The notes: generated from the letters alone by a model not told the origin. Shown: positions 38,354-51,079, counted from the first letter of the stretch. The stretch is DNA of 64,000 nucleotides from Sipunculus nudus (GCA_026874595.1 CM049313.1:61426659-61490658), one strand, 5' to 3'. A program made the numbers and translations.

Positions 38354-38358
38354 TTATT
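38353..38358 (-). terminator. AATAAA overlapping the gene A stop codon
   Basis: The gene A end reads CAATAAAAC, so the polyadenylation hexamer includes the TAA stop. If it is used, the 3' UTR would be only about 10-30 nt. The same place in gene B reads AATAGA. Confidence 0.5.
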
Positions 38359-39023
38359 GCTTTCCTTTCCTCCAGATATCCCAGGTGAAGAGATACGTCT
38401 TGGTGGCGTCAGTGTAGGAGCTCCGAATTCCTGACGAATCTTTACTCCGCACGGCCGTTAGGAAAGCTCTCAGCTCCTTCTCGTAAGGGTCAGCGTCTCC
38501 AAAATGGTAAACTTCGTCTTCGTTCGGGTCACTGTTGCTCTGTTTGCGCACGCGCAGCACACATTGTGACGTGTAAGGCTCATACAGCGCCATCTTGAGG
38601 CCATCCATCTGAACATCGATGTTGGCCTCATACCGATCACCGGGTATTGCGATTGAATGCATGAGCGTTCCCACGCCGCCATTTTTGAAACGCCAATGAC
38701 TCATGGTAACACGAGGAATTCTGTCTTCTGACGCAATATTTGCCTCCGCTTCATCAGGAATATAGCGTAGAGCGCCCCCTTGGTCTGTGTCAGTGAGCAT
38801 AAGAGTGTTGATAGAATCTGATTGGATATCACCGACGAGATGTCGAGCAAGGTCACAGAAATGGGTCGCCTGTTCCACGATTGGTCCCCCACTAAGTTTA
38901 CTGTTCCACCAATAGAGGTTCACGCTTTGTGTGTACGCGAAATAGTACCGTGCGTTGAACGCCATCACCTTCCCACCATGTTCATTTATCAGCGACCTCA
39001 TCTTCTCTATCGCATCATGGTAC
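38354..39023 (-). CDS. Gene A coding exon 3 (C-terminal domain)
   Basis: Acceptor aatacag at 39024; starts YHDAIEKMRSLINEHGGKVM and ends WRKGKQ with TAA. It is one uninterrupted frame of 670 nt, so it can be compared directly with the damaged gene B exon 3. Confidence 0.92.
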
Positions 39024-40272
39024 CTGTATTATGAACAGAAAAATAAGATCATAAGGTATTAGAGGCATTTTATCGAAATAGGCAGTTTTACCTTCGTTCA
39101 ACACACCTTATACTCGGGCAACTGGAATACATGTAATCTGAGGTGTTTGGGTCAGACGAACCTGCATGTGAAATCATAAAAAAAACAGAAGTTCCGAAAT
39201 GGATATTAGCTTACACCGACAGGTGTCACTGGTTGTCATGGAAATCGAAAGGCCAAGTATTCAGTGAATTTAAACTGTAAAGGATCCGCGCCTGAACATC
39301 CAAATAACCATGTTAAATAAGCAAAATGTTCTGCCATTTCCAAAATAGATGTAGAAAATAAAATTCGCAGACAGCAAACCCAACCTGAACATGTATCCAA
39401 CAGAAACGATGACGCGCTTTTCCCTGGCTGTTTTGTCTACGGCTTGTGAGTATCCGAAAAAGTCTTCAGGGGGCGTCACTGACAGAGGTTTTTCAACGAA
39501 TACATGAACCCCAGCACGAACGCACCGAAGTTCAAGGTCCCGACCTTCGTCTGACGAACCACGAAACACGGGAGGGATTCCAATAATTATGGCGTCTAAA
39601 TTTCGAGACAGGAGGTCATCGGCGTTCCCGTATATCTGGGGAAATGAACATATACATCAAGATAAATCAATGGATAGAGTGGTAGAGACTCTCCAGATGT
39701 TATTTATTTATCCCTCGCACAAAATATGTAATTTGAAAATATTTTGTACAAATATAAGTCGAGTGAATTTAGATTTCCAGAGAACATTCGCCAGCAGAGT
39801 TTGCACTGAGATTTTGTAAAAGTTTTGGATTTTAAGGGGAAACTGACTTCAAAGGAATCCTCATTACCAATAATAAAACTGCTTTCAAGTCAGACCGATA
39901 AAGATAAAACTAAGATTCCTTATGTACGGAATGGAGATCCGGCATGCGGATTGGTGATAAAAAAACTCCGGTATGTGGAAAGAGAAAAACATCCTAAAGG
40001 CAACAGATTTGAATTTTGAATGAAGATTACTCAATTTAATGTGTAGATGAATCACTACTCACTTCACAGTTTCTGTACATCTGTGAGTATTGTGACGTCA
40101 TTCTCTTCTGAAGCACGGCGGCGGCTTTTGTTTGATCTACGTCAGCAATCCCGACCACCTCAACTCCTCCAATCTTCTCCAGTCTGGTCGCGTGGTCCCA
40201 TGGCAACCCGTAACCACCGAAGTTGACAGTACCTGCGCCAACAAAACCAATACGAAGTGGAGTTGCCGCCAT
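38354..40272 (-). CDS. Gene A: Gfo/Idh/MocA-family oxidoreductase, intact (3 coding exons)
   Basis: Coding exons 40272-40063 (210 nt), 39635-39385 (251 nt) and 39023-38354 (670 nt) sum to 1131 nt, or 376 residues and TAA. Exon 1 holds the Rossmann glycine-rich loop (IGFVGAGTVNFGGYG) and the end of the second strand (VVGIADVDQTKA). Exon 2 has the IIIGIPPVF loop and the family's EKP motif (HVFVEKPLS). Exon 3 has SGGPIVEQATHFCDLARHL, with the conserved His/Asp region, then the C-terminal sheet domain ending WDIWRKGKQ. The family uses NAD(P)H to oxidise or reduce sugars, inositols or related compounds; the substrate here is unknown. No signal peptide is seen, so it is probably cytosolic. An acceptor (gacag) ending at 40279 implies a 5' UTR intron. 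The stop overlaps an AATAAA (38358-38353). Confidence 0.9.
39385..39635 (-). CDS. Gene A coding exon 2 (EKP motif)
   Basis: Acceptor ttccccag at 39636, donor gttggg at 39384. It reads IYGNADDLLSRNLDAIIIG, then PPVFRGSSDEGRDLELRCVR, VEKPLSVTPPEDFFGYS and VSVGYMFR, with the last Arg codon split across the junction (AG|G). Confidence 0.88.
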
Positions 40273-40278
40273 GCTTTA
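40063..40278 (-). CDS. Gene A coding exon 1 (Rossmann loop)
   Basis: Acceptor tttttgacag, then TAAAGC before the ATG at 40272-40270; donor gtgagt at 40062. Phase 0 junction after Cys-Glu. It encodes 70 residues with the GAG dinucleotide-binding turn. Confidence 0.88.
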
Positions 40279-41780
40279 CTGTCAAAAAGATAAAATAACA
40301 TCTTTTGAATACATAAGCATACATTGTTTCTCATAAATCCTAATTAGGTTAAGACCACGAAATTCTAACGATTTCATGTTTTTAATAATGCATACAAACT
40401 TTACCTACAGTACATTTATCAATTATCACCCAATATAAAATGGTCAAGAAATAGGGCAATTTATATAAAGTTACTGTAGCGACATATACTTTGGGTTCGT
40501 TCCACTACGTCCTATCAAAGTAAGATGTCCAGGGGTAACCAAACTTTACAACTTTTTTCCTCCTATAATGTCCAGCATATACGTTGTACATTAAATTAAT
40601 CAACCGTAAGTCACACTGTTTCTTCGAAAAATAGTTAAACACCACCTCCTTAATTACAAGAAGTTACAAATATATACTATGGTCGGCTTTTTGTTTGTGA
40701 GGTTTCCCAATTCGCAATAATTGCAAAATTGTCGCAAAAATAAGACTTTCATGAATTAATTATACTGACGAATATTCATTTATACTGTAGCCTCATTTTC
40801 ATCTCATTTACATTATCGATATGCTTGTAGCGTCGCAAGAAAAATTATTTATATAAACATATCTTTATCATTATGTTACCTGTAAGTCAAAGATTAATAT
40901 TATGAATAATGTGAGATATTTTCCATTATCTGCCTAAAATGACCGAGATTTACCACTGTAATTCCGATGTTCCCTTGGTCATTGTATGACTATGTAGTTC
41001 ATTGTATATATGCCGAGATCGAAACACTGACAAATTGGAAATCGCGAAAAGGTAAGCCAACTACAGTGTATCACTGTCTCTTATTCAAAATTGCGGTAGG
41101 ATACGGATAATTCTGCCGCTAGTCGTCAAACTCCCCAAGCGACATTATGTTTTTTCTTTGCCATGTAATGGCCTAAGCACGCCCTCTCCGTCCCCTTTAT
41201 TGCTTTGACCTTCTCTGGTCAACCAACACAGCGACACATCGTCGGGCTAAATGTACCATAGGCTGTGATATTTATATGTACCACCCTCGGCGTCTTTTAT
41301 ACTACATGCTGACATGATATTACTAGATTTTTTCGCGACATCCCATTTTCTCTATCACCCGGTAACCCACTGGACTTCTGTCTATATACATGCCAATACC
41401 TCTCTTACATCCAGAGCTTATGGGCATGGCAAATAAAACGGAAACAATCTTGATTTTCTCAGAAGCATTTAGCTATTTCACAATGATCAGCCAATGCAAC
41501 TGGTCTGAAAGTGTTCTCATAATACATATGGCATTCTCTGAAGCGATATACTCAACAAGCTTAAAACATTAAACGTGTCATCGTCGACAACGACTAATTA
41601 ATCTTTTCGCACAATTCATCATGTCATTCACACAAAACATATTAAACCTAAATGATTACGTCTCCATGACAACGCCACAACCATACCCAGAATGGTATAT
41701 ATCTCATCTTGTACTGGGTTCGTAATACTTTGAAATGTTCAACTTTCCAACAAAAAGGCTTAATCTAGTTTTGCCTTTCC
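40279..41780. other. Gene A upstream region
   Basis: The 5' UTR exon of gene A should lie upstream of the acceptor at 40279. I could not place its donor with confidence. No other gene seen. Confidence 0.35.
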
Positions 41781-42541
41781 GCAGGGAAGTGTGAACTGAT
41801 GCTGAAATATTTTGCGTTGACCTCTGACCTTTCCTCTCTGCAGTGCGTCCATCTGTGCGTCTGTTTTGACACATAAACCCACATATCTTCAGACTCGTTT
41901 GACCGATCGGGCTAAAATTTTGCAAGAATGTAGCTCTTGGATAGCTCTGTAACACACACAAGAATTGGTAGTGCCAAATGCAACTATTTTTGCACAGCGT
42001 CCATCTGTTCATCTGCCTTGAGTTAAAATCCCTCAGATCTCCGCAGCTAAATTGTTGCATGCGTAGACATCTGGATAGCTTTCTTGATTCTATGAAAGAT
42101 GGCGCCACCTACATTCACGTTTACGCTACAGACATCCATGCTAATATTTCCTGACTGGTTTTACGTATCTTCCTGAAATTTTGCAAGTATTAAGGTCTCA
42201 CATAACTCATAAATCTATCATTCACAAAAATGGTGGCGCCACCTGCTGCCATTTTTTGCACAGTGTCCATCTGATTGTCTGATGTGGGTAAAATCACTCA
42301 TATCTCGGCAGTAGTTTGAATTATCCACCTGAAATTTTGCACATGTATACATCTTGGATAGTTTCTCGTTCAAATAACAGGTAGCGCCACCTACAATCAT
42401 GTTTACGTGGCAGACATCCATGCTAATATGCAACACATCTCACTCTATTTCCCCTTGCTACTAAATCCATGCCTCACTTCACCCGTCCTACTCTGATTTC
42501 GGCGGATATACGTAGTCGATTGTCGACTATCCGTATTCTAA
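41780..42541 (-). mobile_element. Family V element, copy 4 (older, 3' end lost)
   Basis: Reads on the minus strand from TAGAATACGGATAGTCGACA. GGTGGCGCCACC occurs at 42232-42243, with weaker palindromes near 42100 and 42385. It matches the other copies through AGGTCAGAGGTCAACGCAAA near 41812, but no closing hairpin follows. Confidence 0.6.
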
Positions 42542-42632
42542 TTTTCATTATATGTGATTTGGGGAACATCTAGGAGGTGTTCCACCTAACGGATTGATAC
42601 CAAATGAAACAAGGGCCAAAAGGCACAAACAG

Positions 42633-42659
42633 CCCCCCCCCCCCCCCCCCCCCCCCCCC
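42633..42659. repeat. Poly-C tract (27 bp)
   Basis: 27 uninterrupted C on the plus strand. Confidence 0.95.
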
Positions 42660-43249
42660 GTCTTATGTTCAACTAGGAAAGTGTTGCATCAGTGATGGGG
42701 CGAGACGGATGGGCGGACCATTTTAGTAGTCTTCCCTCCTTACGGCGGGGGGGGGGGGGACTAAAAAATGCCTCTCCGTGCATGTGTCTGCCCGTCTGAG
42801 ACAGGCGGAAAGGCGTTATTACGAGGCCTGTAGTTTAAATCGCACAAAATTATGCCTAATTACTTCTCCACACTTCTATATTCCTCTGCACTTGCTCACA
42901 GCCCGAAAACCCACAAAGCCGAGGGAAGGTATTTTATTTAGTTGCACCAAACTTCTGAAACATTTGAGCTTGACCGGACCGTACCGCTCACACAAAATAC
43001 CAGCCGCTTATCCCTGGACCGGTTCGGACCGCTTTACCTTATTTGTTAATGTTCAAGCCAAACATATGACTTTATGGATTTAATTTCAACCTACAAATCT
43101 TGTTATTGACAAGATGTATGTTTTTTAACCTCAATGGCAGCTGCAATAGTATACTTATGTATACATGCAATATTTTATATCTTTGTTCTCTGAGAAACCG
43201 TAAAGGGTCATTATTTATTTACTTATGATTGAAGTGACAGCATTATCAT

Positions 43250-43423
43250 TACCCCCCCCCCCCCCCTTTTCATCAGAACCAACGTTTTTTTAAGGGCTTC
43301 AGACAAAATTTTGCAACCTGGACCCCCCCCCCCCTTTTCCAGACCTGTTGACCTTTTTTTAGGGGTTCATTAGTCCTCCTGGGTTGGACCCCCCTTTTCC
43401 CAAATCCTGGATCCGCCCCTGGA
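43250..43423 (-). mobile_element. GGGGCGGATCCAGG-type element end
   Basis: On the minus strand begins CAGGGGCGGATCCAGGATTT and contains G-tracts. Similar termini occur in hAT-type non-autonomous repeats of many invertebrates. A related piece lies at 44300-44332. The other end is not placed. Confidence 0.45.
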
Positions 43424-43564
43424 TTACGCTCCCGAGGCAGCGGAAATCTTGCGCTTCTAAAGAAGCAACTGATTTTCACGCTGCCAGCTTTGACCGTTTA
43501 TGATATATTTAGACACCAGATGGCGGTTTGTTGTCCACTGAAATAAACGTGCGTACGATGTGAC

Positions 43565-43745
43565 AAGCAGCCAATCAGATGCCAATAAACAAACACTCGA
43601 CAGGCATCCTGGCTCCGCCCATTGCCGCGCTTCAAGCGCCGCTTGATTATTTTCCGGTCGAATATAAATTGCTCCCTCTGCATTCTCGCATCATCGACCG
43701 ATTCGATTATGACATTATGACTGTGTTAGCGTAGCCATGTATCTG
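43565..43745 (+). promoter_or_regulatory. Promoter-like cluster (CCAAT, GC box, TATA)
   Basis: AGCCAATCAG at 43569, CTCCGCCC at 43613, ATATAAAT near 43662 and a pyrimidine-rich stretch about 25-30 bp later sit in order on the plus strand. An ATG follows at 43738 (MYLLSAELKPASEV, then a stop unless spliced at GAGGTGTGC). No plus-strand gene is recognised, so function is inferred from motif spacing alone. Confidence 0.35.
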
Positions 43746-46318
43746 TTGTCTGCAGAACTGAAACCAGCCAGCGAGGTGTGCACGCAGCCTTTTTTTTTAT
43801 TACGTTTCGTTTGAATTACAGCTCACCGGCCGAGCATCCTTTGTGCCAAAGGCCCTAAGCAAACCACATCAGGGGCAATTCTCTCTGAGCCTGTGGCCTG
43901 TTCAGACGGTTACGCTGGGGGATGAGCTGTCACTCAAAAAGAAATAAATATGATTGGCTCCGTGTATTCCTCGCTTGGCTTTGTCTTCCAGCACAAGGTC
44001 CCATCTGATTGGACAAAAATACAGTGCTCCCCTCTGGTGTTGCAATTCAGGATACGAGGTCATAACAAACAGCGCCTTACGATATAGGAAGTAGCCCTAT
44101 AGGTAAAGCGCTGTGTAAAGAGCGTACCCCTGGATTTATAAAGATTTCACATCTTATCCCAATATACAGGCTGCAATGGTCCGTCGAGGTAATGCCATAT
44201 GCCGTGAAACATCGCTTGACGATCGCACCGGTTTAGCGATAGCCTCCAAATAATGACCACATATCACGGTCCTAATTCCCTTTTCTCTTTATATCAAACC
44301 TGGACCCCCCCCCCCCCCCTTGGATCCGCTTCTGAAATCTTACATTTATCATGGAAGATTTTAGTCCGAGAAGAAAAGTTGTCAGTTTGAAATAACATTT
44401 ACTCTTGTGCAGGATACAATATCCTCATGAATATCAATGTGACTTTTATGACCCCTGTGCGATCATGTGACATCAGTGTTTTTGTACTGTCGTGTCATTC
44501 TCCAAAAAGAGGATTAATCTAGGTAATTTGAAGGATATACACTACAATAAACTTGACCGAGCGAGGAGGATTCACAGGATTATGTCAGGGACATACCGTA
44601 CACTACATACATGTATTTATGAGCGTGCGTTTCAGTCACAGTGCAGTTCTCACGCAACATACATCCACAGTTACACATCCTTACCGTAATCAAGCTCGCC
44701 AATTCACCAAGTGTGCTCAGTGAGCTGATCAGATGACATAGGCCTACATCAAACTATCTTAGATTTGTTCGGACACAAATTTGAGGCGTCACACTGAGGT
44801 ATTATCAAGAGTCTGTCAATATTTGATGAAGTCCTTGCAGGAATATGATAACAAACCGGTCCCTATTGTTTCACTACAAATGTAGTATACTTGTCACACA
44901 GTGCTGACTGCATGGAGATGGTCATGAGTGTGTTGCACTTACAAACTGACGGATCACAGTTCAATGCCCAATACACAATGGTTATACTAGCCGCCGACGT
45001 CGACGCAACAGGTTTCAGGTTTCTGTTGCGTCGCCGGCCCGCCAAAGGGCTAACTGGGGTTATAACACGATACGATCTGTTACTCTTAGAAAGAAAATTA
45101 AATAAAAAATATTTCCTATGGTTTTAACATACCAATTTCACATTACGTTGTATGTCGAAAGGACTGTAATAAAAAATAACCATTCTGGAAAGCATGAAGC
45201 ACCTCTAACATCAACAACTGATGGTATTTGTCCAGAGAGAATTGAAGCATTAACAGCCCCGGTACAGGCGGTAGACATCTTGCATTTGGTGGCAGTCCTG
45301 TATAAGGCTTTAGGCCTGTGTACAATTATGTTCATATTTTAACTTCCTTGGTGCAAAATAGGGCTGAGAAGAGAACAGTAATGTTTTCTAGTGGTCAAAT
45401 ATACAATACACATAGATGTACTGAACATTAATCAATGGATATATGTTAAATCTCACAGTTGTGTATGGAGTGTAATAATCACAGTTAACTGCAGGTACAA
45501 TCTGTGGACTCCAAAATGCGTCAGTCACTGAAAAAAAGCAATTAAGGAGTTCATTCTTATGGGCTAAATGGTTACGAGTGTATCAGAGGTCAAGGTGCCG
45601 TAATTAACGTCCAGACAAAATTTCAGTGTATTTCAGTAGTCTTTGCTCGCCGGTTTGGTAAGCCCATCCATTACAATCGCATGGTTTACGACACAGCAGT
45701 TGCTGTAGGTTATGTCAGAATATAAACACGGCAATGACCCAGTTTTTAAGTGTTCAATCATTACAACATGTACACTGTGATGTTTATATACTCTTAGAGG
45801 GCTATCACAGGTGGGGACTTGTAAGGGCCTTAACCCAATAGCAGTCATAATATAAAAGATAAGATTAACGTATCGATATATTTTTAAGTAGAATTAATGA
45901 GACTAAAAAAGATATTATGACATAGGCCTGAAAAAACCGTTTGCTGCTCACTGATGTTCACTGTGAAGTCCTTATGTGTGTGTGAGGGTGTGAGTTTTCA
46001 GGTATGCGTCAGTGGATTCTGTAACATCGAACATGCAATACCTATATAATGTGACATACTTCTTGCTTGCAGCGGCGTACCTTCTGTTACCTCTACAAGG
46101 CTGAAAGGGGAGAGGGTTAAATTTATCTCCGATGTAGGAGAGTCCGTTGTGGCCTGAAATGAACACTGAATGGAGCTTTGTAGAAAATAATGAATAATGT
46201 AACTGTGTTACAAGCCTTCTTTGAAATGCAACAACTATGTAATTTGAATAGGGCTCCTTTGTTATTTAAAAGGTTGCATAATTGTTTCTCAATATCTGTG
46301 AGACCATCTTGACTCTTA
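43746..46318. other. Region with no recognised gene
   Basis: Mixed composition, more GC near 43.8-44.3 kb. Short open frames occur, none with a known domain. Confidence 0.35.
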
Positions 46319-46394
46319 AGGCCAGTTTACACGGTGCGATGTGGGTCGCAAGAGACAGTCGTAAAGAAATATCACACCGTGTAGACTGGCCTTT
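46319..46394. repeat. Small inverted repeat (76 bp)
   Basis: AAGGCCAGTTTACACGGTG pairs with CACCGTGTAGACTGGCCTT. Looks like a collapsed MITE whose two ends have been brought together. Confidence 0.65.
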
Positions 46395-47172
46395 ATTTCT
46401 GCAGTGTGGAAAGCACTTCCTTCGCAATTCATAAGTTGTGTTATATACTTCTAAATTCTGAGGAGCCTCAATCAGGTCCTGATGAGAAGTCTACCCTAAA
46501 ATGAGTTCAAGAGGTATTCAAGGACCACAAACTTCCACCAGGAGGATCCTCATTAAACTTCACTGTTCGACAACCTCGACCACTTCGTCACCTCCATGAC
46601 AAAACCTCCTATATCGATGAATAGTTCTAATATAACAAAATATCCGTATGTAACAATTTATATGACAGAATCATGTTAATTAAAATATATGAAAGTGAAT
46701 CAGATTACCTCCACGGTTTGGATTGTTCTTGAGACGTTTTCCTAACTTTGAGCAAATCATCAAACTGCACGTGTTCAGAACCTTTTACGTAAGTGTGCAC
46801 ACAGAAAATAATACAGGTATAATCAATGTTTTCTGCTTGTGATGTTTTCAAATAGTGTAAATATTATCAAATATTTATATTAGTAACACAGAGCATGTGG
46901 GGCGTCAATTTAGGGAGGGGGATGGGGGTATATATACCCCCCCCCCACACACACACACACTTTTGGCAAAGGGGTATGGTCAATAAAATCACCCCCCCCC
47001 CCCACACTATAATCGAAGAATAATATCTATTTATTGCAAATGAAATAAATAGAATTTAGTTCCATTTATCAGTTTACTATGAAATATTACATCTGAAGCT
47101 GGTTAAGAATGAACTTTTACAAGAAACATAATACATGTACCTTATTTTCTAAAACCTTATATTTGAAATGTG

Positions 47173-47230
<58 letters not shown>

Positions 47231-48343
47231 TAGATAGATAGATAGATAGATAGAAAGATATGTGCCATACAGACGCTTTGGTATTTGACGCTACTGCTTA
47301 TTTACGCTACTGCAAACTGATCACCTTTTGAACGGAATTAAAATTCCTGTATATATTACAAAATTAGTTCATGCTATGGCATGAATGTTATCACCATGGA
47401 ACGGGTACACTAGTGTCTCGGAGTGATGTAAACTTACATGCAGAAAATTTTCGTCTCATACCCTTAAAAATCTGTCTCGATATTTTTCCCGTTTATTTTT
47501 CCGTTTTCTGTTGAATTGAATGCATTTTAAAACAAAAAACACACACATCAAAGCGTTCATACACATTACTACAAACAAACTGACTGATCAATAGAACGTA
47601 GGTGTTATGGTCCGAGTTGAGAATTTTTCAAGTTACACATTTTTACCATATTTCTTTGTATTTACTCTCTCTTTCAACAGCCCTCAGTACAGTCCGTTTT
47701 GATGTGAGAATCGCCGGGCGATCGCGAGAGAAGAATGCATTGTTTCCCTAATGTTGATATATCATCAAAAATAAACAAATTATATATATCTAGGCGCACA
47801 ACAGAGTATGTTTCAATCACAAGATATCATGAACAAAAACAAGAAAAAGAAATCTACACTGTATAACAGAGTATACACGGAAAATACCAAAGGAAATCTA
47901 ATACATAATTTTTTTTGTCGTTACACAGTCAATAATGTATTATAATTACACATTCAACGATGGAATAAAATACTCGAATTCCTTAAATTTAATCATTTGA
48001 TTGTCTGTTTTATTACTTATCTGCAGCAAATATCAATCTCCGAAGGAAGCCAGATATTTGACTATATATTATATCGTTTATATATCGTGACTATATATTA
48101 TAATGTATCACGTCAATCCCTAATGTTTAGCAATGGGCCTAAGGCCTATATATACTTTCTGAGTAAAACTCATTCGTTCATTCATTTTTGTTCAAATGCA
48201 TGCCCTGATTAAAAAATAGTAATGAAAATTACCAAAGGGCATGCAGATGTAGCAATTTCTTTGTTATCAGGACTCATCGTACCCGAATAATGGACAAGGG
48301 GATATTTATATTTCTAGAATCCAAAATCTAATAATGTAAATCT
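46395..48343. other. Gene B 3' flank
   Basis: Includes C-tracts near 46937 and 46993, a perfect palindrome GGGGGTATATATACCCCC at 46925-46942, and TA then TAGA repeats at 47175-47252. No gene seen. Confidence 0.4.
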
Positions 48344-49014
48344 CTATTGCTTTCCTTTCCTCCAGATATCCCAGGTGAAGAGATACGTCTTGGTGGCGTC
48401 AGTGTAGGAGCTCCGAATTCCTGACGAATCTTTACACCGCACGGCCGTAAGGAATGCTCTCAGTTCCTTCTCGTAAGGGTCAGCATCAGCAAAATGGTAC
48501 ACTTCGTCTTCTTTCGATTCATTGCTGCTCTGTCTGCACACGCGAAGCTTACATTGTGACGTGTAAGGCTCAGACAACGCCATCTGTAGGCCATCCATCT
48601 GAACATCAATGTTAGTGTCATACCCATTACCTGTAAGTACGAGAGAGTGCATGAGCGTTCCCACGCCGCCATCTTTGAAACGCCAATGGCTTATGGTTAC
48701 ACGAGGAATTCTATCTTCAGGGGCTATATTTTTCTCTGGCTCATCGGGGATATCACGTAGAGCGCCCCCTTTGATCTGTATCACGAAGAAAAACAGTATT
48801 TACAGAATCTGATTGGATATCACCCGCGAGGTATCGTGCCAGGTCACAGAAGTGGGTCGCCTGCTCGACGATTGGTCCCCCAAAGATCTTGCTGTTCCAC
48901 CAATCAGGGTTTATGCTTCTTGTGTATGCGAAATAGTACCGTGCGTTAATCGCCATCACTTTACCGCCATGTTCACGTATCAGGGATTTCATCTTCTCAA
49001 TTGCGTCATGGTAC
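48344..49014 (-). pseudogene. Gene B exon 3, +1 shift near 48771
   Basis: Acceptor catgtag at 49015. YHDAIEKMKSLIREHGGKVM to SVNTVFLRDTDQ in one frame, then GGALRDIPDEPEKNIAPEDR to WRKGKQ in the next. The flanks align base for base with gene A except for one added A beside a run of five G (minus strand). The stop is TAG, and the AATAAA that overlaps the gene A stop is AATAGA here. Confidence 0.85.
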
Positions 49015-49569
49015 CTACATGTGCATGTGATATATGGGATTAAGTTTCAAAGGTTAAGATGTAGTTGTCGAATTCCAGCTCAATGAACCGCTTTGAATTA
49101 GGCTTATTTAAACAGTGAAACATTTGTTACAAAAAAAAAACGAGAAATTTGAAAGGGTGATACCAAGGAGGTTTAACCTATGTATGTTAAACATTATTGA
49201 AAACACTTACAAGAATATCAGTAACAAAATCTTCTTTAATTGCCCTGTATACTGCAGTGTTTTTTTTTACGAGTGTGAAAACGAAGCGCTGGTGAGTACC
49301 AATCATTATAACGGCAAAGCAGTTTTACATATACGCATTAATCAAAGTTCGTTGATCTGTCGGCAATATCTAGACTATTAACTTGATCTTTCACCCCAAG
49401 TATTTATATTCAAGATTGTGTTTGAATGTATCATTATGTGATCATAGTATCTGAATGATTTTTTCGGCATGTCAGTATGTACTATCTCAAACATGTCTTT
49501 TGTAAAACTACATGATTCCGTTACTTCCAAAATGGATGAACACTGAAGTTTGAATATGGTTAATCAAAC

Positions 49570-49808
49570 CTGAACATATAGCCAACAGAAATGACGACAC
49601 CCTTTTCTTTGGCTGCTTCGTCCACGGCTTTTGAGTACCCGTAGAAATCTTCAGGGGGCGACACCGACAGAGGTTTTTCAACGAATATATGAACCCCTGC
49701 ACGAACGCACCTAAGTTCAAGGTCACGACCTTCATCTGACGTACCACGATATATTGGTAATATGGCGTCTAAATTCTGAGAAAGGAGGTCGTCCGCATTC
49801 CCGTAAAT
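49570..49808 (-). CDS. Gene B coding exon 2
   Basis: Acceptor ttttaccag at 49809, donor gtttga at 49569. The in-phase reading IYGNADDLLSQNLDAILPIY is open. At 239 nt it is exactly 12 nt shorter than gene A exon 2. The EKP motif is kept. Confidence 0.85.
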
Positions 49809-49861
49809 CTGGTAAAATGAACAAATAAATCATATTGTAATACTGGATAGAATTCGAAGCC

Positions 49862-49952
<91 letters not shown>

Positions 49953-50126
49953 CAATGTAATACATGAATTAATTCAACACATCATAATGAAAGTGCTTTA
50001 CCAAGTAGGGGAGCAGTAATAGGCCTAATGTAGTAAATAAAATTAGTTTGATTTCATAGTATTGTACTTCAGTATTGTTTCGTGAATTCAGCAAACCAGC
50101 TGATGAAATCAAACTATATGTAGTAC

Positions 50127-50186
<60 letters not shown>
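49862..50186. repeat. CT and TA dinucleotide repeats
   Basis: CT run at 49862-49894 passing directly into TA at 49895-49948, and a second TA run at 50128-50186, in gene B intron 1. Confidence 0.9.
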
Positions 50187-50188
<2 letters not shown>

Positions 50189-50693
50189 CTCCATCTACAT
50201 AGCATTCGTAACGGAAATATTAATCTGTAATGATTTAATCGGACCCAAGTGTGAGTTTTTATATTGATTCTGAAGACTGTCTGTTAACCATGTCTGTTAT
50301 CAGGCTTCGTTAACGATCCTCAATAAAACCACGTGTAAGTCCTCCTATTTACTAAAATCACAAAAACATGACATATAATGCTCCCTCATATCACTCGATT
50401 AGCCGAAATTAGGTCGAAATTGACCTATCCACCAGAGCCCATATGCTCCGTCCTTTTAATCCAATTTTTATAATGAGCCCCCAAAACGCCCCTTCACAGG
50501 TCTTCGATGTCCATATTTGCGAGAGCTGTTTACAAAACAATAATTACGTCACAAAAGTCGATGACGTATGACGTTGCATTGACTGACGTCATCAACTGGA
50601 ATCGCTGTTCTTCAGATGAATATATATCGCAGTCATTGTGAACTGTTTTGTTATATTTTGGATTATTTTTCTCATACGAATTACGTGCCAGTT

Positions 50694-50803
50694 TAGTCCA
50701 TAAATGCATGGACCTCTATATCCTGTGATACTCCTGCTTGACGGACGTACGTATGTCCGTCCGCCAGGAGTATCATAGGACATAAAGGTCAATGTATGGA
50801 CTA
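50694..50803. mobile_element. Foldback F1 (about 110 bp)
   Basis: TAGTCCATAAATGCATGG at the left pairs with the TATGGACTA end. Each arm is about 52 bp around ACGGACGTACGTATGTCCGT. Flanks read GTGCCAGTT at 50685-50693 and GTGCCAGGT at 56590-56598, a 9-bp duplication with one change, as Mutator-like elements make. Its last bases lie beyond the hAT insertion, at 56580-56589. Confidence 0.65.
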
Positions 50804-51079
50804 GGGCTGTATCAATATATCGATATATCGATACGAATCGATACACGACGTCGATACGATAACCGAAATGCGTTGCTTGCTGTATCGGTCGTATCGATGT
50901 AAAACATTGATTGCTAACGAATAGGGATATGACTCCAAGTTTTAATATAACCTTGACGATTTATCAAGCCAAATGCACTGTATATTTGTTTCTCTGGTTT
51001 TTAAGACTTGATAAGAAATGTTTATACGCATGCACGTCAGTACTTTCATGACAAGCAGGTGCATGTAAGCGATAATAGG

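Noticed and set aside
38470-38682. 70-codon frame inside gene A exon 3 (also 48460-48672 in gene B)
   Set aside because: Alternative-frame shadow of the oxidoreductase exon; both copies are explained by similarity of the true frame.
42778-43083. 101-codon plus-strand frame MHVSARLRQAERRYYEA...
   Set aside because: No domain, no splice or promoter context, and it lies among C-tract repeats; not supported as a gene.
48344-49014. Gene B exon 3 as two separate genes
   Set aside because: The two frames overlap by a few codons and together align end to end with gene A exon 3; one added base explains it.
49508-49747. 79-codon minus-strand frame MVRQMKVVTLNLGAFVQG...
   Set aside because: It overlaps gene B exon 2 in the wrong frame; the right frame follows from gene A and both splice sites.
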